A DNA stretch of 64,000 bases, taken from positions 142,916,823 to 142,980,822 of the forward strand of contig NC_064822.1 of assembly GCF_024166365.1 (NCBI RefSeq), written 5' to 3'. The notes below the pieces were generated by a model. That model worked only from the letters and a program-made list of their open reading frames with translations. It made no database searches and was not told where the DNA came from. Positions 27,101 through 42,100 of this stretch are shown here, piece by piece. Position numbers and translations under genes: made by a program. Source of the stretch: Elephas maximus indicus. Taxonomy: Eukaryota; Chordata; Mammalia; Proboscidea; Elephantidae. How positions within the stretch are numbered: the stretch's first letter is position 1; every line of letters starts with the position of its first letter.

Positions 27101-30100
27101 TCCATATTGTAATTGAAGGAGGGCCAAATGTAACCATGCCTTTAAAGCGTGACAGCAAAATAACTGTTGACAATTTAACCCCAGGCACAGAATATAATTT
27201 CTTCGTTTCCACCATCAGTGGGTCTCGGTTAAGTAATACGTATTATGTCCCTGCAGTAAAAACATGTAAGTATTTCATGATTTGTGTGAGTTCTTTCTTG
27301 ATTTTGATTTTGTGAGTCATTTCAAACTAGCAGTCTACATTCACTTTAATAGGAATTGCAAAAGTCTCATGATTGAGCCTAATCTTTCATTGTTCAAGTA
27401 TACAGGTAAGCAAACCCTATGTGAATTCAAGAAGTGAAAAATTACTTTATCTGTCCGTTAAAAAAAATATATACTCGCATTTTAACCAGAATTCTCAACG
27501 ACTTAGGGCAGGAGTGAGGATAATGACTAATTTTAGGCAGATTGTAACAACTAGATTATAATTTTTTTAGTTAGGGCCCTCTGACAGTGTTATAAGCTTA
27601 GCATCTGCTTGCTCTCCCCGTGCTTCCATTGTCTGAGAAGAAATAGTACATACTTCCCTTAGCTCTTTAAATATTTAAAGTTAATATTTGTTATAATGTG
27701 TATATTATGTTTGATTATATCAGCATTTGCATTTAGATTCATATTGATTTATCTTCTCTTTAAGCCACTTAAAATTATACAAATATTAGATTTTGAACAT
27801 TTCAGATACAAGAAATTTATCTAAAATATTTATCCAGTAGATGTATAAGTTAATGACAGAGTCCTAAATGTCATACAAAGACCACGTGGACCTTAAAAAT
27901 GATAATTCCTGACTCTGACATGTCCAGTTTCTTCCTGATTTGTTCTTCCTGTGTATAAACCTTCTCATATGTCATTGTGCCCCATGTACCTTCTTCCCAC
28001 CAAGCTGTAACCCTTCCATTTCTGTTTAGATTCAACTTTTCCATAAAATGTACCCAGACTGATGTCATGAATCACATTATCCCAACATCATTTTAAGATA
28101 TTTATAATCAGCTCAGTATATGCTTATATTTTATTTTTGCCTGTGATTTATGTACTTTTTGTAACTGTATTCTTGGCCTCTCTTACTTAGAGATCTCTGC
28201 GGGCAGCATTCTTACTGTTTATTTACTACTGCCTTCTAAAAACTAATACTTGATCATCTAAATATATCAATATTGTGATATCAGTTAACAAAATATACTA
28301 ACATATAAGATGATAGTCTAAAGTGGCCATATTTTTAGTTTTTCTGAAATAAGTTTCTTGTTTACACTGGATACCCATTGCTGTCAAGTCGATTCTGATT
28401 CGTAGCGACCCTATAGAGCAAGGTACAACTGCCCCATAAGGTTTCCTTGGCTGAAATCCTTACAGAAGCAGCCTGTCACATCTTTCTCCCTCTGGGTGGC
28501 TGTGAGTTCTAACCACCGACCTTCCTGTTAGCAGCTGGCAATTTAACCATTGCACTAAAATGGCTCCTTATGCTGGATGGGATCTGTAAATAGGAAAAAT
28601 AAACATTAAAACTTAACATAAAATTTGTTTTTAGCGTCAGTGCGTATTTGATACAAGGGGATTCTTTTACTTCCTTTCTGGATTTCATGATTCTCTATGC
28701 ATTTTTAGCTTATGCTAAGAGTTTCAGAAAGCTTCACTCTCTTTTTGTCCCTTTGAATACTGTGAACTTGTTCCTTTAAATTTGCTTCTATGTAGTTTTT
28801 GCTTCCATATCAAAATTGGCTACATGTAATAGTATTCACATTGACTCTCAGTACTGCATCTGATTATATATTTATAAGATGTTATTCTATGTGTGAACAA
28901 CTATTTTTAATTAGGACAGAGAGATAAATTGATTAACTAAAAATTTTTTTTTCAAGTTATGCTTTTCACTCCCTTTAAAGGGATAAGTTTTAGAATAGCT
29001 CAGCAAGAGAATATCCAAGAAGGATTTAAGTGTGTTGTGTGTTTTGGGTAGGTCTAGAACCACCATCAAATATCCATGAAGGCAAAGTTACAGACTCTTC
29101 TATAGAAATTCTCTGGGATCGAGTTGATGGGAATTTCCAGCATTATGAAGTCACATGCATAAACTGTGTTGCTGCTTTCATGGTATGTTATAGGGGGCTC
29201 CTGGAGGAATTAAACTTGAGTATTTCATATTGAGACCAACATAACTTCATTCTGACATTAGATAGTAATGAAACTTATTAACCCCCAGGCTCTTTTGCTT
29301 GTGTTCAATTGTGAAGCTTTTGTCAAATGAACACTTGGCAATTTATTCTTTTGGATTGGTAGGTCCAGAAGGTATTTCAAGAAACAGCAACATTCTCCAA
29401 CCTGGATCCTGCCACAGTGTACACCTTTTCAATTCGGACTGAAAAAGAAGGTTTTAAAGACAGTACTCCTAACATAAAAGAAATACAGACAGGTACACTT
29501 TGTGTAAGCACATTAGGTATTTGTTTAATGTTTAAATATTAATTTTGTTCTTTTGGGGAAGATTTGGTAAGTAGTTCATTCTTCCTAGTTTTTCTTCATG
29601 GGCAGCGTCCCCTGTACCTTTTTCTGTTTCCCTTAAAATGGGCGAGCACAGCATCCTTTGTGTCTGTCTTGCCAGATGATAGAGCTGCTAACTGCCTGGG
29701 ATCTGGCCAGATTCTCAATTTGTGATTTAATTTCTCCTTTGTTCAGTTAAGCAGGCAATGAAGTGTCATTTCTCCAATGTTAGCAAATTACTCCCAATGG
29801 CAGATGGTATTTCTTTTTTTTGTCATAATGATATGAAATAGATGTTGACTGGGACGGATATATGCAAAATGCTTAAGTTTTTATATCTAGATGAAGTGGA
29901 ATTGCCAGCTATTCTACTAAAATTACTATTTTATTTATTCTTGACTCTGATGCTATGGGGATCTTGATATTATATCTGATATTGTTTACTGTACAAACAG
30001 AATGAGATGGAGAGAATATCTTGGCAGTTTTGTTCCTATACATAGAAGATTTTAAAGAAGAAACAAAATATATATTTTACACTATTTAAGATTTTTTTCC

Positions 30101-33100
30101 CTAAGGAAAGAAGGGAAGCAATTCAGAATTAGATTGTAGTAAACTTTCCTGCTGACTAACCTTGTCACTGTTTGTTCTTTAAATAGGATAAATGGTTAAG
30201 TATTTCTGAGGCTGTTGGTCACAAAAGGCCAAGTTGTAATCTCTTTCCTACATTTTAGATACAAGGGAAACATTGTGCACATTACTTCTGGGAACATGTT
30301 GTCTTTATTTCAAAGTTTAAAATGATTTTTGCTGTTTTTATCCTCTTTTGATTTTTAACTTCTCATATCTACCAGGTAGCATAAAGGAATGTCTTGACTC
30401 CCCTCAGAGTTTGCAAAGAGCCAAACAAATCCTGAGAGTGGTTTCAGGACTGTTTTCCAGCAGGTGCTTTATGCTGTAGAAAATGTTATTTTATTGTGTA
30501 TATTTTCAATGACACAGCCCCAAGTGCAGTTGAATTTATGAACCATAGCAGAGACTCAAATGCAGTAACGGTTAGTTGGCCTTCAGCTAGAAGTCTTTTG
30601 GATGGATACATTATTTCAATATCCAGTGAAAACTTAATGAGAGAAGAAATCCTGCCTTCCACCAAAAGGTATGAAAATACTGAAAAGAACTTATGTCAAG
30701 TTACATGGAACACAAGATTTACTATATATATATATATATTTAGAAAGCTATCTTAGTGGATTAAAAAAAGCAGAAATTTGAAAAGCTTGCAAGTCAGTGT
30801 TTTGGACTACAATATGATCAGAACAACAAAGTCTGATATGCAGTAACACATTATTTTTGCAAATAAGTAATGAGTTAATTCCAAATATTTCATGCTTGTA
30901 GATATAATACACACTATTTTTTGTTAATTAAAAACATTTATTGTGCTTTAAGTGAAAGTTTACAAGTCAGTCCCTCATACAAAAATATATATACACCTTG
31001 CTGTATACTCCTAATTGCTCTCCCCCTAATGAGACAGTCCGCTTCTTCCCCAGACTCTCTCTTTTCGTGTCCATTCCTCCAGCTTCTGACCCCCTCTGCC
31101 TTCTCATCTCCCTTCCAGATAGGAGCTGCCCACATAGTCTCAAGTGTCTACTTGATCCAAGAAGCTCACTCTTCCCCAGCATCTTTTTCTATCCCATTGT
31201 CCTGTCCAATCCCTGTCTGAAGAGTTGGCTTTGAGAATGGTTCCTGTCTTGGAAGACCTGGGAGCCATGACCACCAGGATCCTTCTCATCTCAGTCAGAC
31301 CGTTAAGTCTGGTCTTTTAATGAGAATTTGGTGTCTGTATCCCACAGCTCTCCTGCTCCCTTGGGGGTTCTCTGTTGTGTTACCTGTCAGGGCAGTCATC
31401 TATTGTAGCCAGGCACCATCTAGTTCTTCAGGTCTCAGGATGATGTAGTCTCTGGTTTATGTGGCCCTTTCTGTCTCTTGGGCTCGTAATTACCTTGTGT
31501 CCTTGGTGTTCTTCATTCTCCTTTGCTCCAGGTGGGTTGAGACCAATTGATGCATCTTAGATGGCCACTTGCTAGTGTTTAAGACCCTAGACGCCACTCT
31601 CCAAAATGGGATGCAGAATGTTTTCTCTTAATAGATTTTATTATGCCAGTTGACTTAAATGTCCCCTGAAACCATGGTTCCCAAACCCTTGTCCCTGCTA
31701 CACTGGCCTTCGAAGTATTCAGTTTATTCAGGAAACTTCTTTGCTTTTGGTTTAGTCCAGTTGTGCTGACCTCTCCTGTATTGTGTATTGTCTTTCCCTT
31801 CACCTAAAGTAGTTCTTATCTACTATCTAATTAGTGAATACCCCTCTCCCTCCCCCTCTCGTAACCATCAAAGAATATTTTCTTCTCTGTTTAAACTATT
31901 TCTCAAGTTCTTATAATAGCGGTCTTATACAATATTTGTCCTTTTGCAACTGACTAATTTCACTCAGTATAATGCCTTCCAGATTCCTCCATGCTATGGA
32001 ATGTTTGACAGATTCATCGCTGTTCTTTATCAATGTGAATATACCAAATTTATTTATGCATTCATCCACCGATGGGCACTTTGGTTGCTTCCATCTTTTT
32101 GCTATTGTAAACAGTGCTGCAATGAACATGGGTGTGCATATATCTGTTCGTGTAAAGGCTTTTATTTCTCTAGGGGGTATTCCATGGAGTGGGATTGCTG
32201 AGTCATTCAGTACGTTCTATTTCTAGCTTTTTAAGGAAGCGCCGAATCGATTTCCAAAGTGGCTGCACCATTTTACCTTCCCACCAGCATTGTATAAGTG
32301 TTCCAGCCTCTCCAACATTTATTATTTTGTGTTTTTTGGATTAATGCCAGCCTTGTTGGAGTGAGATGGAATCTCATTGTAGTTTTGATTTGCGTTTCTG
32401 TAATGGCTAATGATCGTGTGCATTTCCTCGTGTAATACACATTTTTTGACTTAAATGAAATTTCTTTATGTAAGAAGCTACAGTTTAGCATAGCAAATTG
32501 TTTTCAAGATAGACACATAAAAAAAACTTATATGAAATTCTTCTGTAGGTAGTATGAGAAGATGGAGTCTTCCAAATGTGTCTGACCTAAATGGTTTGAT
32601 ATGTGACTTTTCTTCAATGTGTAGGACATTCACATTTACTAACCTTTCTCCGGGGACTGACTTTTTAATTAACATTATGACAACCAAAGGAGTAAAGAGA
32701 AGCCATCCTACAGTCCTCATGGTTAGCACTTGTAAGTTCCTTTTATATTTAATTAACTTTTCGTGGATAAAAAGAAGGGAAATAGTTGCGTTCATAGCAA
32801 TCTCTAATTAAAAATGAATGCGTATGGTGGCGGTGTATGGTGGTGTTGAAGAGAAGGGGTACTGCATTTACGTGGAGAACATCTGAGTTATATTCCTGCC
32901 TCCATCACTTAGTTATGTCACCTTGGGCAATTAAGTTTTCCCTTAAAAAACAAGAATAACAATTCTTGCCTAGGTAGCAAAGGCTTGGTACCAACATAAA
33001 TATGAAACTCTTTGTGAAAGTGCAGAGTACTCTAAAACTCTAAGGTAGTATTGTCATGAAGTATTCAATAACTTTCTAATACTTTGACTATCTCTAGTAA

Positions 33101-36100
33101 CATTTTATGAAAAAATAACCTTGAAGTATGAAAAAATAGCACTGTCTTTTCAATTGTACTATTTGCTTGACAGTTTGTCTTTTCTGACCTTAATAGCATT
33201 ACTCACATGTACGCCTGTTCTGGACACATACAGTCATTCCAAAGAGCCCTTTCATTTGTAGGGCCCAGTCCCATGACTATCAAATTCTAATGCCATATCT
33301 GTTATGAGAGGAGGTTTAAATTCAAACGTTGCCATGTGGAGGAAGGGGAAGAACTGAAAAATGCAGCAACAGCCAAATCAACACCTGGGAAAGAAACTAA
33401 ATATTTTAGAGCACTTACTATACACTAGCATGGTAAGCCAAAAACAAACCCACTGCTGTGGAGTTGATTCTGACTCATAGTGGCCCTATAGGACAGAGTA
33501 GTACTGCCCCATAGGGTTTCCAAGGCTGTAATCTTTACAAGAGCAGACTGCCACATCTTTCTCTCTCGGAGTGGATGGTGGGTTCAAAATGCTGGTCTTT
33601 TGGTTAGCAGCCGAGTGCTTAACCACTGTGCCACCAGGGCTCCTCACTAGCATGGTAGTATATCCTTAAGTCACCTCATGGGATCTTAACAAGGTTACCT
33701 GAAATATAGATTAAGGCACTGTCACATTCATAATTCATTATTGAAGATGGAATTTCAACCCAGGTCAATCTGACTCTATAGCTGATATGACACTTTGCTC
33801 CCGCTTACAAAGACCACCCTGGGAAACATCAGAAATAAATAAGAAACTGTTTAATTTCTTCAGATGATAACTTATCAGTTTATACTAGTGAAAGCTTAGT
33901 TGCTGCTTAGAGGTAAGGCTTTGTCATTATCACCATCATCACTATCATTGCTGTCTTCTTCCTTGTCATCATCACAACATTGAGAGGTAGAACTGCCCTA
34001 TAAGATTTCCAAGGAGCGCCTGGTGGATTCGAACTGCTGACCTTTTGATTAGCAGCCGTAGCTCTTAACCACTACGCCACCAGGGTTTCCAGCTAAAAGA
34101 TCAGCAGTTAGAATTTACCAGCAGCTCCTTGGAAACCCTATGGGGAACTTCTGCTCTGTTCTATAGGGTTTCTAAGAGTTGAAATAGACTGAACAGCAAT
34201 TTTTTTTTCTTAAATGGGAAGAAACCGAGGGTTAAAAATTTTCAATAGTTTATGCAAGATGACATAGGGATTTGAACCCCCATTTCCCTGACATCAAGTT
34301 TTGTCCTTGTAATCACTATGCTGCGTTGACTCTACCCATTCCTGGTTCTGTGACTTTGAACAAATCGTTATTCTAGTGGACCTCAAGTTCTTTATTTCTA
34401 ACTTGGGGTTAATAATACTTGCCATATTTTATGATGTTAATGCTTTATAATCTGTGAAGTATATTGTTATCAAATCGAAACCCTCAACTATCTAGCATAG
34501 CCAAAACCCCAGAAGATGCTATTTTATACTTTACATTAGAGATACACATATAATAAATACATTATACATATACAAACCAAAACAAAATCAAACCCATTGC
34601 TGTTCAGTTGATTCTGACTTAAAATAGCCACCCTACAGGACATAGTAGAACTGCCCCATAGTGTTTCAAGGAGAAGCTGGTGAATTCAAATTGCCGATCT
34701 GATTAGTAGCCGAGCTGTTAACCACTGTGCTACCAGGGCTCCATATATATATATAAAAAATTAGTTATCATTTGCTCTTTAACAGACTGTTTTTGTTAGG
34801 TGCTGTCCAGTCGGTTCTGACTCATAGCGACCCTGTGTACACTAGAATGAAACACTGCCCAGTCCTAGGCCATTTTCACAATTGTTGCTTTGTTTGAGCC
34901 CATCATTACAGCAACTGTGTCAGTTCTTCTCCTGCGGGTCTTCCTCTTTTTTGCTGACCCTCTACATTACCAAACATGATGTTCTTCTCCAGGGACTGGT
35001 CCCTCCTGATAACATGTTCAAAGTACTTGAGATGAAGTCTTACCATCCTTGCTTCTAAGGAGCATTCTGGCTGTACTTCTTCCAGGACAAATTTGTTTGT
35101 TCTTCTGACAGTCCATGGTGTGTTCATTATTCTTAACCAACGCCACAGTTCAAAGGCGTCAATTCTTCTTCATCCTTCCTTATTCATAGTCCAGCTTTCG
35201 CATGCATATGAGGTGATTGAAAACACCATGGCTTGAGCCAGGTGCACCTTAGTCCTCAAAGTGACATCTTTGCTTTTTAACACTTTAAAGAGATCTTTTG
35301 CAGCAGTTTAACAAACTAAGCCTTATAATTCAGACAAATAAAATTAAACACAAATTTCCAAGGAATACCAAGGTGATTATAGACGTTTTAGTGGTATTGT
35401 TCCACTATTAAAATACTATAAAGGTTAGGTTAAGAGTATTATACAAATTATGAACTATTAGTTCAGCACATCTACCATAAACAACATAGATTCAGCATGT
35501 AGGTCTCAGTCAAAGCTTTCAATCTCATCATATCATGAAAGATGCAATCTTTATACATTCAACAAGTATTGGAGGCAGATTTTGATCCAGTATTAGGCTT
35601 TTTCTGGTGATGTGAAGACTGTTTAATCTATTGAGTAAAACTTTCCTCAAATTGTGATATAAGTTGTGCTATGGAGAGTGATAGTTCTTTACTCCATCAA
35701 CAAAGGCAACATAGAAGTGTAAGGGGAAGTCGGTGAGGTGCTGTTCTATTAGGCTAATGATGCACCTATTAATAGGTGATATCCTCAAGGTTTTTGAAAA
35801 CCAAAAGGATACTGACAACAATAATGAAGACCTTCTGGTTGGTGACAAAACCCCCGTAGAGTCAGCTATTATGACACATAAAATTAACCATCACACTTAA
35901 GGAAGGGGAATAGATATATCGCCTACTTTCTGCAGGGCATAAGTTGTATCCCAGTTAAAAGAACTTCATTCTGAATTCTGTTGTGAGAAAAATAAATGTG
36001 AAGATCCATATATTATACAATTTTGTTGTTGGAAGGAATTTTCTAGAAAGTTCTTTTTTTCCCTTCCACTGAGTAATGAGGAGGCTGAGACTCAGGATAA

Positions 36101-39100
36101 ATATCTTGCACAAAGTTACATAGTGCTCAAAATGACTAGAAAAACCTAGATATTCTGCCTCATAATCCAGTACTCTTCCATAACGTGAAAGTCAAGGTTA
36201 TCAGTCGATTATAGATAATATAATGGTAAGTTGTCTCTTTTAAAAAAGATTTTCATTCCGGTGTCTTATTGAATTGCTCTAGATCCAGACCCACCATCAG
36301 ATTTGCTGATTTTTGGTCAGGAAGAGGACACAATATATTTGTCTTGGAAACTACCACAAGGAGGCTTTGAAAAATTTCAGGTAAAGAATGGTGTTGCTTT
36401 TACACAGTCTTGACATTTGTTGAGGACCTTATTTCTCTCCTTTTTGTTCTTCATTTTACATTAATGGCTTTAGAAACTACTGAACCATCCCTTTAATGTA
36501 AGATATTTCCTCAGTTTTTACTGTTTATTTATTTTTACTTCATTATATAAAAGTACTGAGTTGTCACGAGAGGAGTTCAAATTTGAGGAAAAGGTGATAA
36601 CCTGAGTTTAAAGAATTTTGGGTTTTCAGAGGAGATTAACATGTGCATGCACAATGCAAAAAAGTGATCAAAGGAATGGTGGTGCTGGAAGATGATGCTT
36701 CAGGAAGTTCAGGAAGTTAAATCTGAATAATGTGCCAAAAACCCAACCCTATTGCCCACGAGTCGATTCTGACTCACAGTGACCCTGCAGGACAAAGAAG
36801 AGCTGCCCCATAGGGTTTTCAAGGAGCGACTGGTGGATTTGAACTGCTGACCTTTTGTTTAGCAGCTGTAGCTCTTAACCACTGTTCCGCTAGGGCTCTA
36901 GGCTGCCTTACATCCCACCCTGGAGATATAACTAATAGCGAAGCGCACACAGCAGGAGAGTAAAAAGTACAGAGGAGCCACTTTTCAGCTGTTACTGCTG
37001 TGATTCATGAGATAAATAGTACATTGGCATTATTTGAGGATACGTTATATCTGCTCTGCATCCTGTGGTATGCAGACATAATAGGCTTCAGGGCACAGCA
37101 GTGTTTGCTTTCTACTCAGTGGGGGACAACTTCACTTTTCTATGCGTTAACAGTGGTAGGAGATAGTAGCTTTAGTTACAAATAACAGAAAGCAACTTAG
37201 TTTAACCAAGAAAGAGAAATTTATTACATTAATACAAGAGTACCTCATTAAGATCAAAGGCAAAAATACAGCTGGGTGTTAGAAAGAACAGGAATTAGAC
37301 ATTTTAAGGCCATTGAAAATCCAGAAATTATTTTCTTTCTATATTTCTATTTCTCTCTACTCATTTGCTTTATTTTTTTATAATCTAATATAAATTCTCT
37401 CTAAATTCCCAAGGAAGGGACAGTGATTATATCAGCTTTTATTAGACCTGACCTAGGTCCAGTCAACTGTGGTTGTGGGTTCTAGGTCATGTACAAAATG
37501 ACGGCCATAGGTCTGTGGGTAATGAAGGTTATAAATGTAGTCATTAGTATTTGGGCATATACAACAAAAGGTGTTCTGTGTAAATAAAAAGTAATTTAAA
37601 TTTTAATAATTAATGATAGAATTGATATGGTCTAAAATAGGTAAAAACAAACAAACAAAAAACCCCCAAACCAAACCTATTGCCGTTGAGTTGATTCCGA
37701 CTCATAGTGACCTTATAGGACAGTGCCCTATAGGGTTTCCAAGGAGTAGCTGGTGGATTCGGACTGCTGACCTTTTGGTTAGCAGCCGAGCTCTTGACCA
37801 CTGTGCAACCAATTTGACTTTACCTCAAAAACAAAAACCAAAAAAACAGTTGCCATGGAGTTGATTCTGACTCATGGCAACCCCATGTGTTTGAGTAGAA
37901 CTCCCTGTTATGGTCTTTATGGCTATGACCTTTTGGAAGCACATAATCAGGCCTTTCTTCCAAAGTACTTCTGGGTGGGTTTGAATCTCCAACCCCTTGG
38001 TTAGTAACCTACCTCAGTGAGACCTATTTCTGGCTTCCGAACTCCACAACTTTAAGATAATAATCTTATGTTTTTTAAGCCTCTAAAACTGTGGTGATTT
38101 GCTACTGTAGCAATAGGAAACTGTTGTTTTCTTTGTTAGGTGCCATTGAGTTGGTTCCAGTTGTACTGACCCCATGCACAACAGAACAAAATGTTGCCTG
38201 CTCCTGTGCCACCAATCATTGCCATGTTTGAGCCCATTGTTGCAGCCATTTTGTCTATACTAATCTAAGGAAATTATGACATTAGTTCCAGAAATGTGGT
38301 GCTGGGCAGTGTACTGTTAATCACAGTTTTTAAAGGCTTCTAGGTTTTTAAAAACACCTGACTCAAGCCATGGTGTTTTCAGTTACCTCATATACATGCA
38401 AAAGCTGGAAAGTGAATAAGGAAGACAAAAGAACTGATGCCTTTGCTTATGGTGTTGGTGGAGAATAGAAAATATACCACGGACTGCCAGAAGAATGAAC
38501 AAATCTGTTTTGGAAGAAGTACAGCCAGAATGTTCCTTAGAAGCAAGGATGATGGGACTTTGTCTCACATACTTTGGACATGTTATCAGGAGGGACCATT
38601 CCCTGTAGAAGAAGATCATACTTGTTAAAGCAGACTGTCAGCAAAAAAAAAAAGAGGAAGACCTTTAATGAGATGGATTGACACAGTGGCTGCAACAAGG
38701 GGCTCAAGCAAAACAATGATTGTGATGATGAGGCAGGACCAGGCAGTGTTTTCTTGTGTTGTGCCTAGGGTTGCTATGAGTCAGAACTGACTTGACAGCA
38801 CCTAACAACAATAATAACAACAACAGATATTCAGTGATCCTTATACTGGTTCTATATAAAACGGGATGCCATGAAATGAAATTGTAATTCAATGAAGGTT
38901 TGTTTTGTGTGTGTGTGTTGGAGGAGGTGGTGTTGTCGATATGTTATTGTTAAAGTTTCTTCATTATCTAGTTTATTAAAAGGATAGACCTTAGGGAATC
39001 TAGATTAATGAAAAGGTAAGCACTTTTAACATCTCTCTGATAGTATCAGTATTTCAGGCCAGCTCTTGACTGCTATACCAAAAAAAAAAAAAAAAAAACC

Positions 39101-42100
39101 CCACTCCTGTCAAGTCAATTCTCACTCATAGCAACCCTATGTTGTTGTTGTTGTTAGGTGCTGTCGAGTTGGTTCCAACTTATAGTGACACCAGGTACAA
39201 CAGAACAAAATACTGCTCAGTCCTGCTCCATCTCCACAGTCATTGTTATTCTTGAGCCCATTGTTGCATCCACTGTATCAGTCCATCTTGTTGAGGATCT
39301 TTCTCTTTTTCACTGATCCTCTACTTTACCAGTCATGATGTCCTTCTCCAGTGACTGGTCTCTGCTGATAACATGTCCAAAATATATGAGACTAGTCTCA
39401 CCATCCTTGCTTCTAAGAAGCATTCTGGCTGTACTTCTTCAAAGACAGATTTGTTCATTCTTTTGACAGTCCATAGTATATTCAGCCTTGTTTGCCAACA
39501 CCACAACTCAAATGCATCTGTTCTTTTTCACTGTTCCTTATCCATTGTCCAGCTTTCACATGCATGTGAGGCGATTGAAATACCATGTCTTGGGTCAGGT
39601 ACTACTTAGTCCCTAAAGTGACATCTTTGCCTTTTAACACTTTAAGGCGACCTTTTGCAGCAGATTTGCCCAGTGCAATGCATCCTTTGATCTCTTGATT
39701 GTTGCTTCCATGGGTGTTGATTGTGGATCCAAGTAAAATGAAATCCTTGACAACTTCAATCTTTTCTCCATTTATCATGGTGTTGATTATTGGTCCAGTT
39801 GTGAGGATTTTTGTTTTATGTTAAAATGTAATCCATACTGAAGGCTGTAGTCTTTGATCTTTATCAGTACTTCAAGCCCTCTTCACTTCCAGGAGTCAAG
39901 ATTGTGTCATCTGCATATCACAGGTTGTTAATGAGTCTTCCTCCAATTCTGATGTTATGTTCTTCTTCATATAGTCCATCTTCTTGGATTATTTGCTCAG
40001 CATACAGAGTGAGTAAGTATGGTGAAATGATACAACCCTAACGCACACCTTTCTTGACTTTAAACCATGCAGTATCCCCTTGTTCTGTTTGAATGAATGC
40101 CTCTTGATCTAAGTACAGATTGCTCAAGAGCACAATTAAGCGTTCTAGAATTTCCATCCTTTGCAATTTATTATGATCCACACAATCAAATGCTTTGCAT
40201 AGTCAATAAAACCCAGGTAAACATCTTTCTGATATTCTCTGCTTTCACCTGTAATCCATCTGACATTAGCAGTGATATCCCTCCTTCCAAGTTCTCTTCT
40301 GACTCTGGCTTGAATTTCTGGCAGCTCCCTATCGATGTACTGCTGCAACTGCTTTTGAATGATCCTCAGCAAAATTTTACTTGCATGTGATATTAATGAT
40401 ATTGTTCTATAATTTCCGCATTCTGTTGGATCATTTTTCTTTGGAATCGGAACAAATATGGATCTCGGTTGGCCAGGTAGCTGTCCGCCCAATTTCTTGG
40501 CATAGATGAGTGACCTCTTCTAGCTCTGTATCAGTTTGTTGAAACATCTCAATTGGTCTTCCATCAATTCCTGGAGCCTTGTTTTTCACCAATGCCTTTA
40601 GTGCAGCTTGGACCTCTTCCTTCAGCACCACCTAGTCTTAATCATATGCTACCTCCTGAAATGGTTGGACACTGACCAATTCTTTTTGATATTGTGACTG
40701 TGTCTTCCTTCCATATTGCAATTCAAGGCTTGAGTTTTTTTCTTCAGTTCTTTCAGCTTGAGAAATGCCAATCATATTCTTCCCTTTTGGTTTCCTATCT
40801 CCAGGTCTTTGCACATTTCATTATAATATTTTAGTTTGTCTTCCCCAGCCGCACTTTGAAATCTTTGGTTCAGCTTTTTTACTTCATCATTTCTCCCTTT
40901 AGCTTATGCACTCTACATGCAGGAGCAAGTTTCAGAGTCTCTTCTGACGTCCATTTAGGTCTTTTCTTTCTTTCCTGCCTTTTTAATCACCACTTGCTTT
41001 CTCAAGTGTGATGTCCTTGACGTCATTCCCCAAATCGTCTGGTCTTCGGTCATTCGTGTTCGATGCGTCAAATCTGTTCTTGAGATAGTCTCTAAATTCA
41101 GGTGGGATATACTCAAGGTTGTACTTTAGATCTCATGGACTGGTTCTAATTTTCTTCAACTTTGACTTGCATAGGAACAATTGATGGTCTGTTCCACAGT
41201 CAGCCCCTGGCCTTGTTCTTACTGATGATATTGAGCTTTTCCATCATCTCTTTCTACAAATGTAGTCGATTTGATTCCTGTGTATTCCAGCTGGTGAGGT
41301 CCATGTGTATAATTGCTGTTCATGTTGTTGAAAACAGGTATTTGCAATGAAGAAGTTGTTGGTCTTGCAAAATTCTATCAGGTGATCTCCAGCATTATTT
41401 CTATCACCAAGGACAAGTTTTCCAACTACCAATCCTTTGTTTCCAACTTTCTCTTTCCAATCTCGAGTAATTATCAACACATCCTGATTACATGTTTGAT
41501 TAATTTCAGACTGCAAAGAAAAGTAAAAACTTTCAGTTTTCTCATCTTTTCATTAGAGGCTAGTGTGTAAATTTGAATAATAGTTGTATTAACTGGTCTT
41601 CCTTGTAGGCATATGGACATTATCCTATTACTGCCAGCATTGTACTTCTTGACGATGAATGTGACCCCATTCCTCAACAAGTTGTCATTCTTGGCATAGT
41701 AGAACATATGATTGTCCAATTCAAAATGGCCAGTACCAGTCCATTCCAGCTCACTAATACCTAGGATATCAATGTTTATGCATTCCATTTCATTTTTGTC
41801 GATTTCCAATATTCCTGGATTCATACTTCGAACATTCCATGTTACAGTTATTAATGGATGTTTACAGCTGTTTCTTCTCATTTTGAGTCATGGCACATCA
41901 GCACATGAAGGTCCCAAAAGCTTTACTCCATCCATGTCATTAAGGTTGACACTGATTTGAGGAGACAGCTCTTCCACAGTCATCTTTTATGTGCCTTGCA
42001 TCCTGAGGGTCTCATCTTCTGGCACTATATCAGACAGTGTTCCACTGCTCTTCGTAATTTTTCACTGGCTAATTTTTTCCGAAGTAGACTGCCAGGTACT

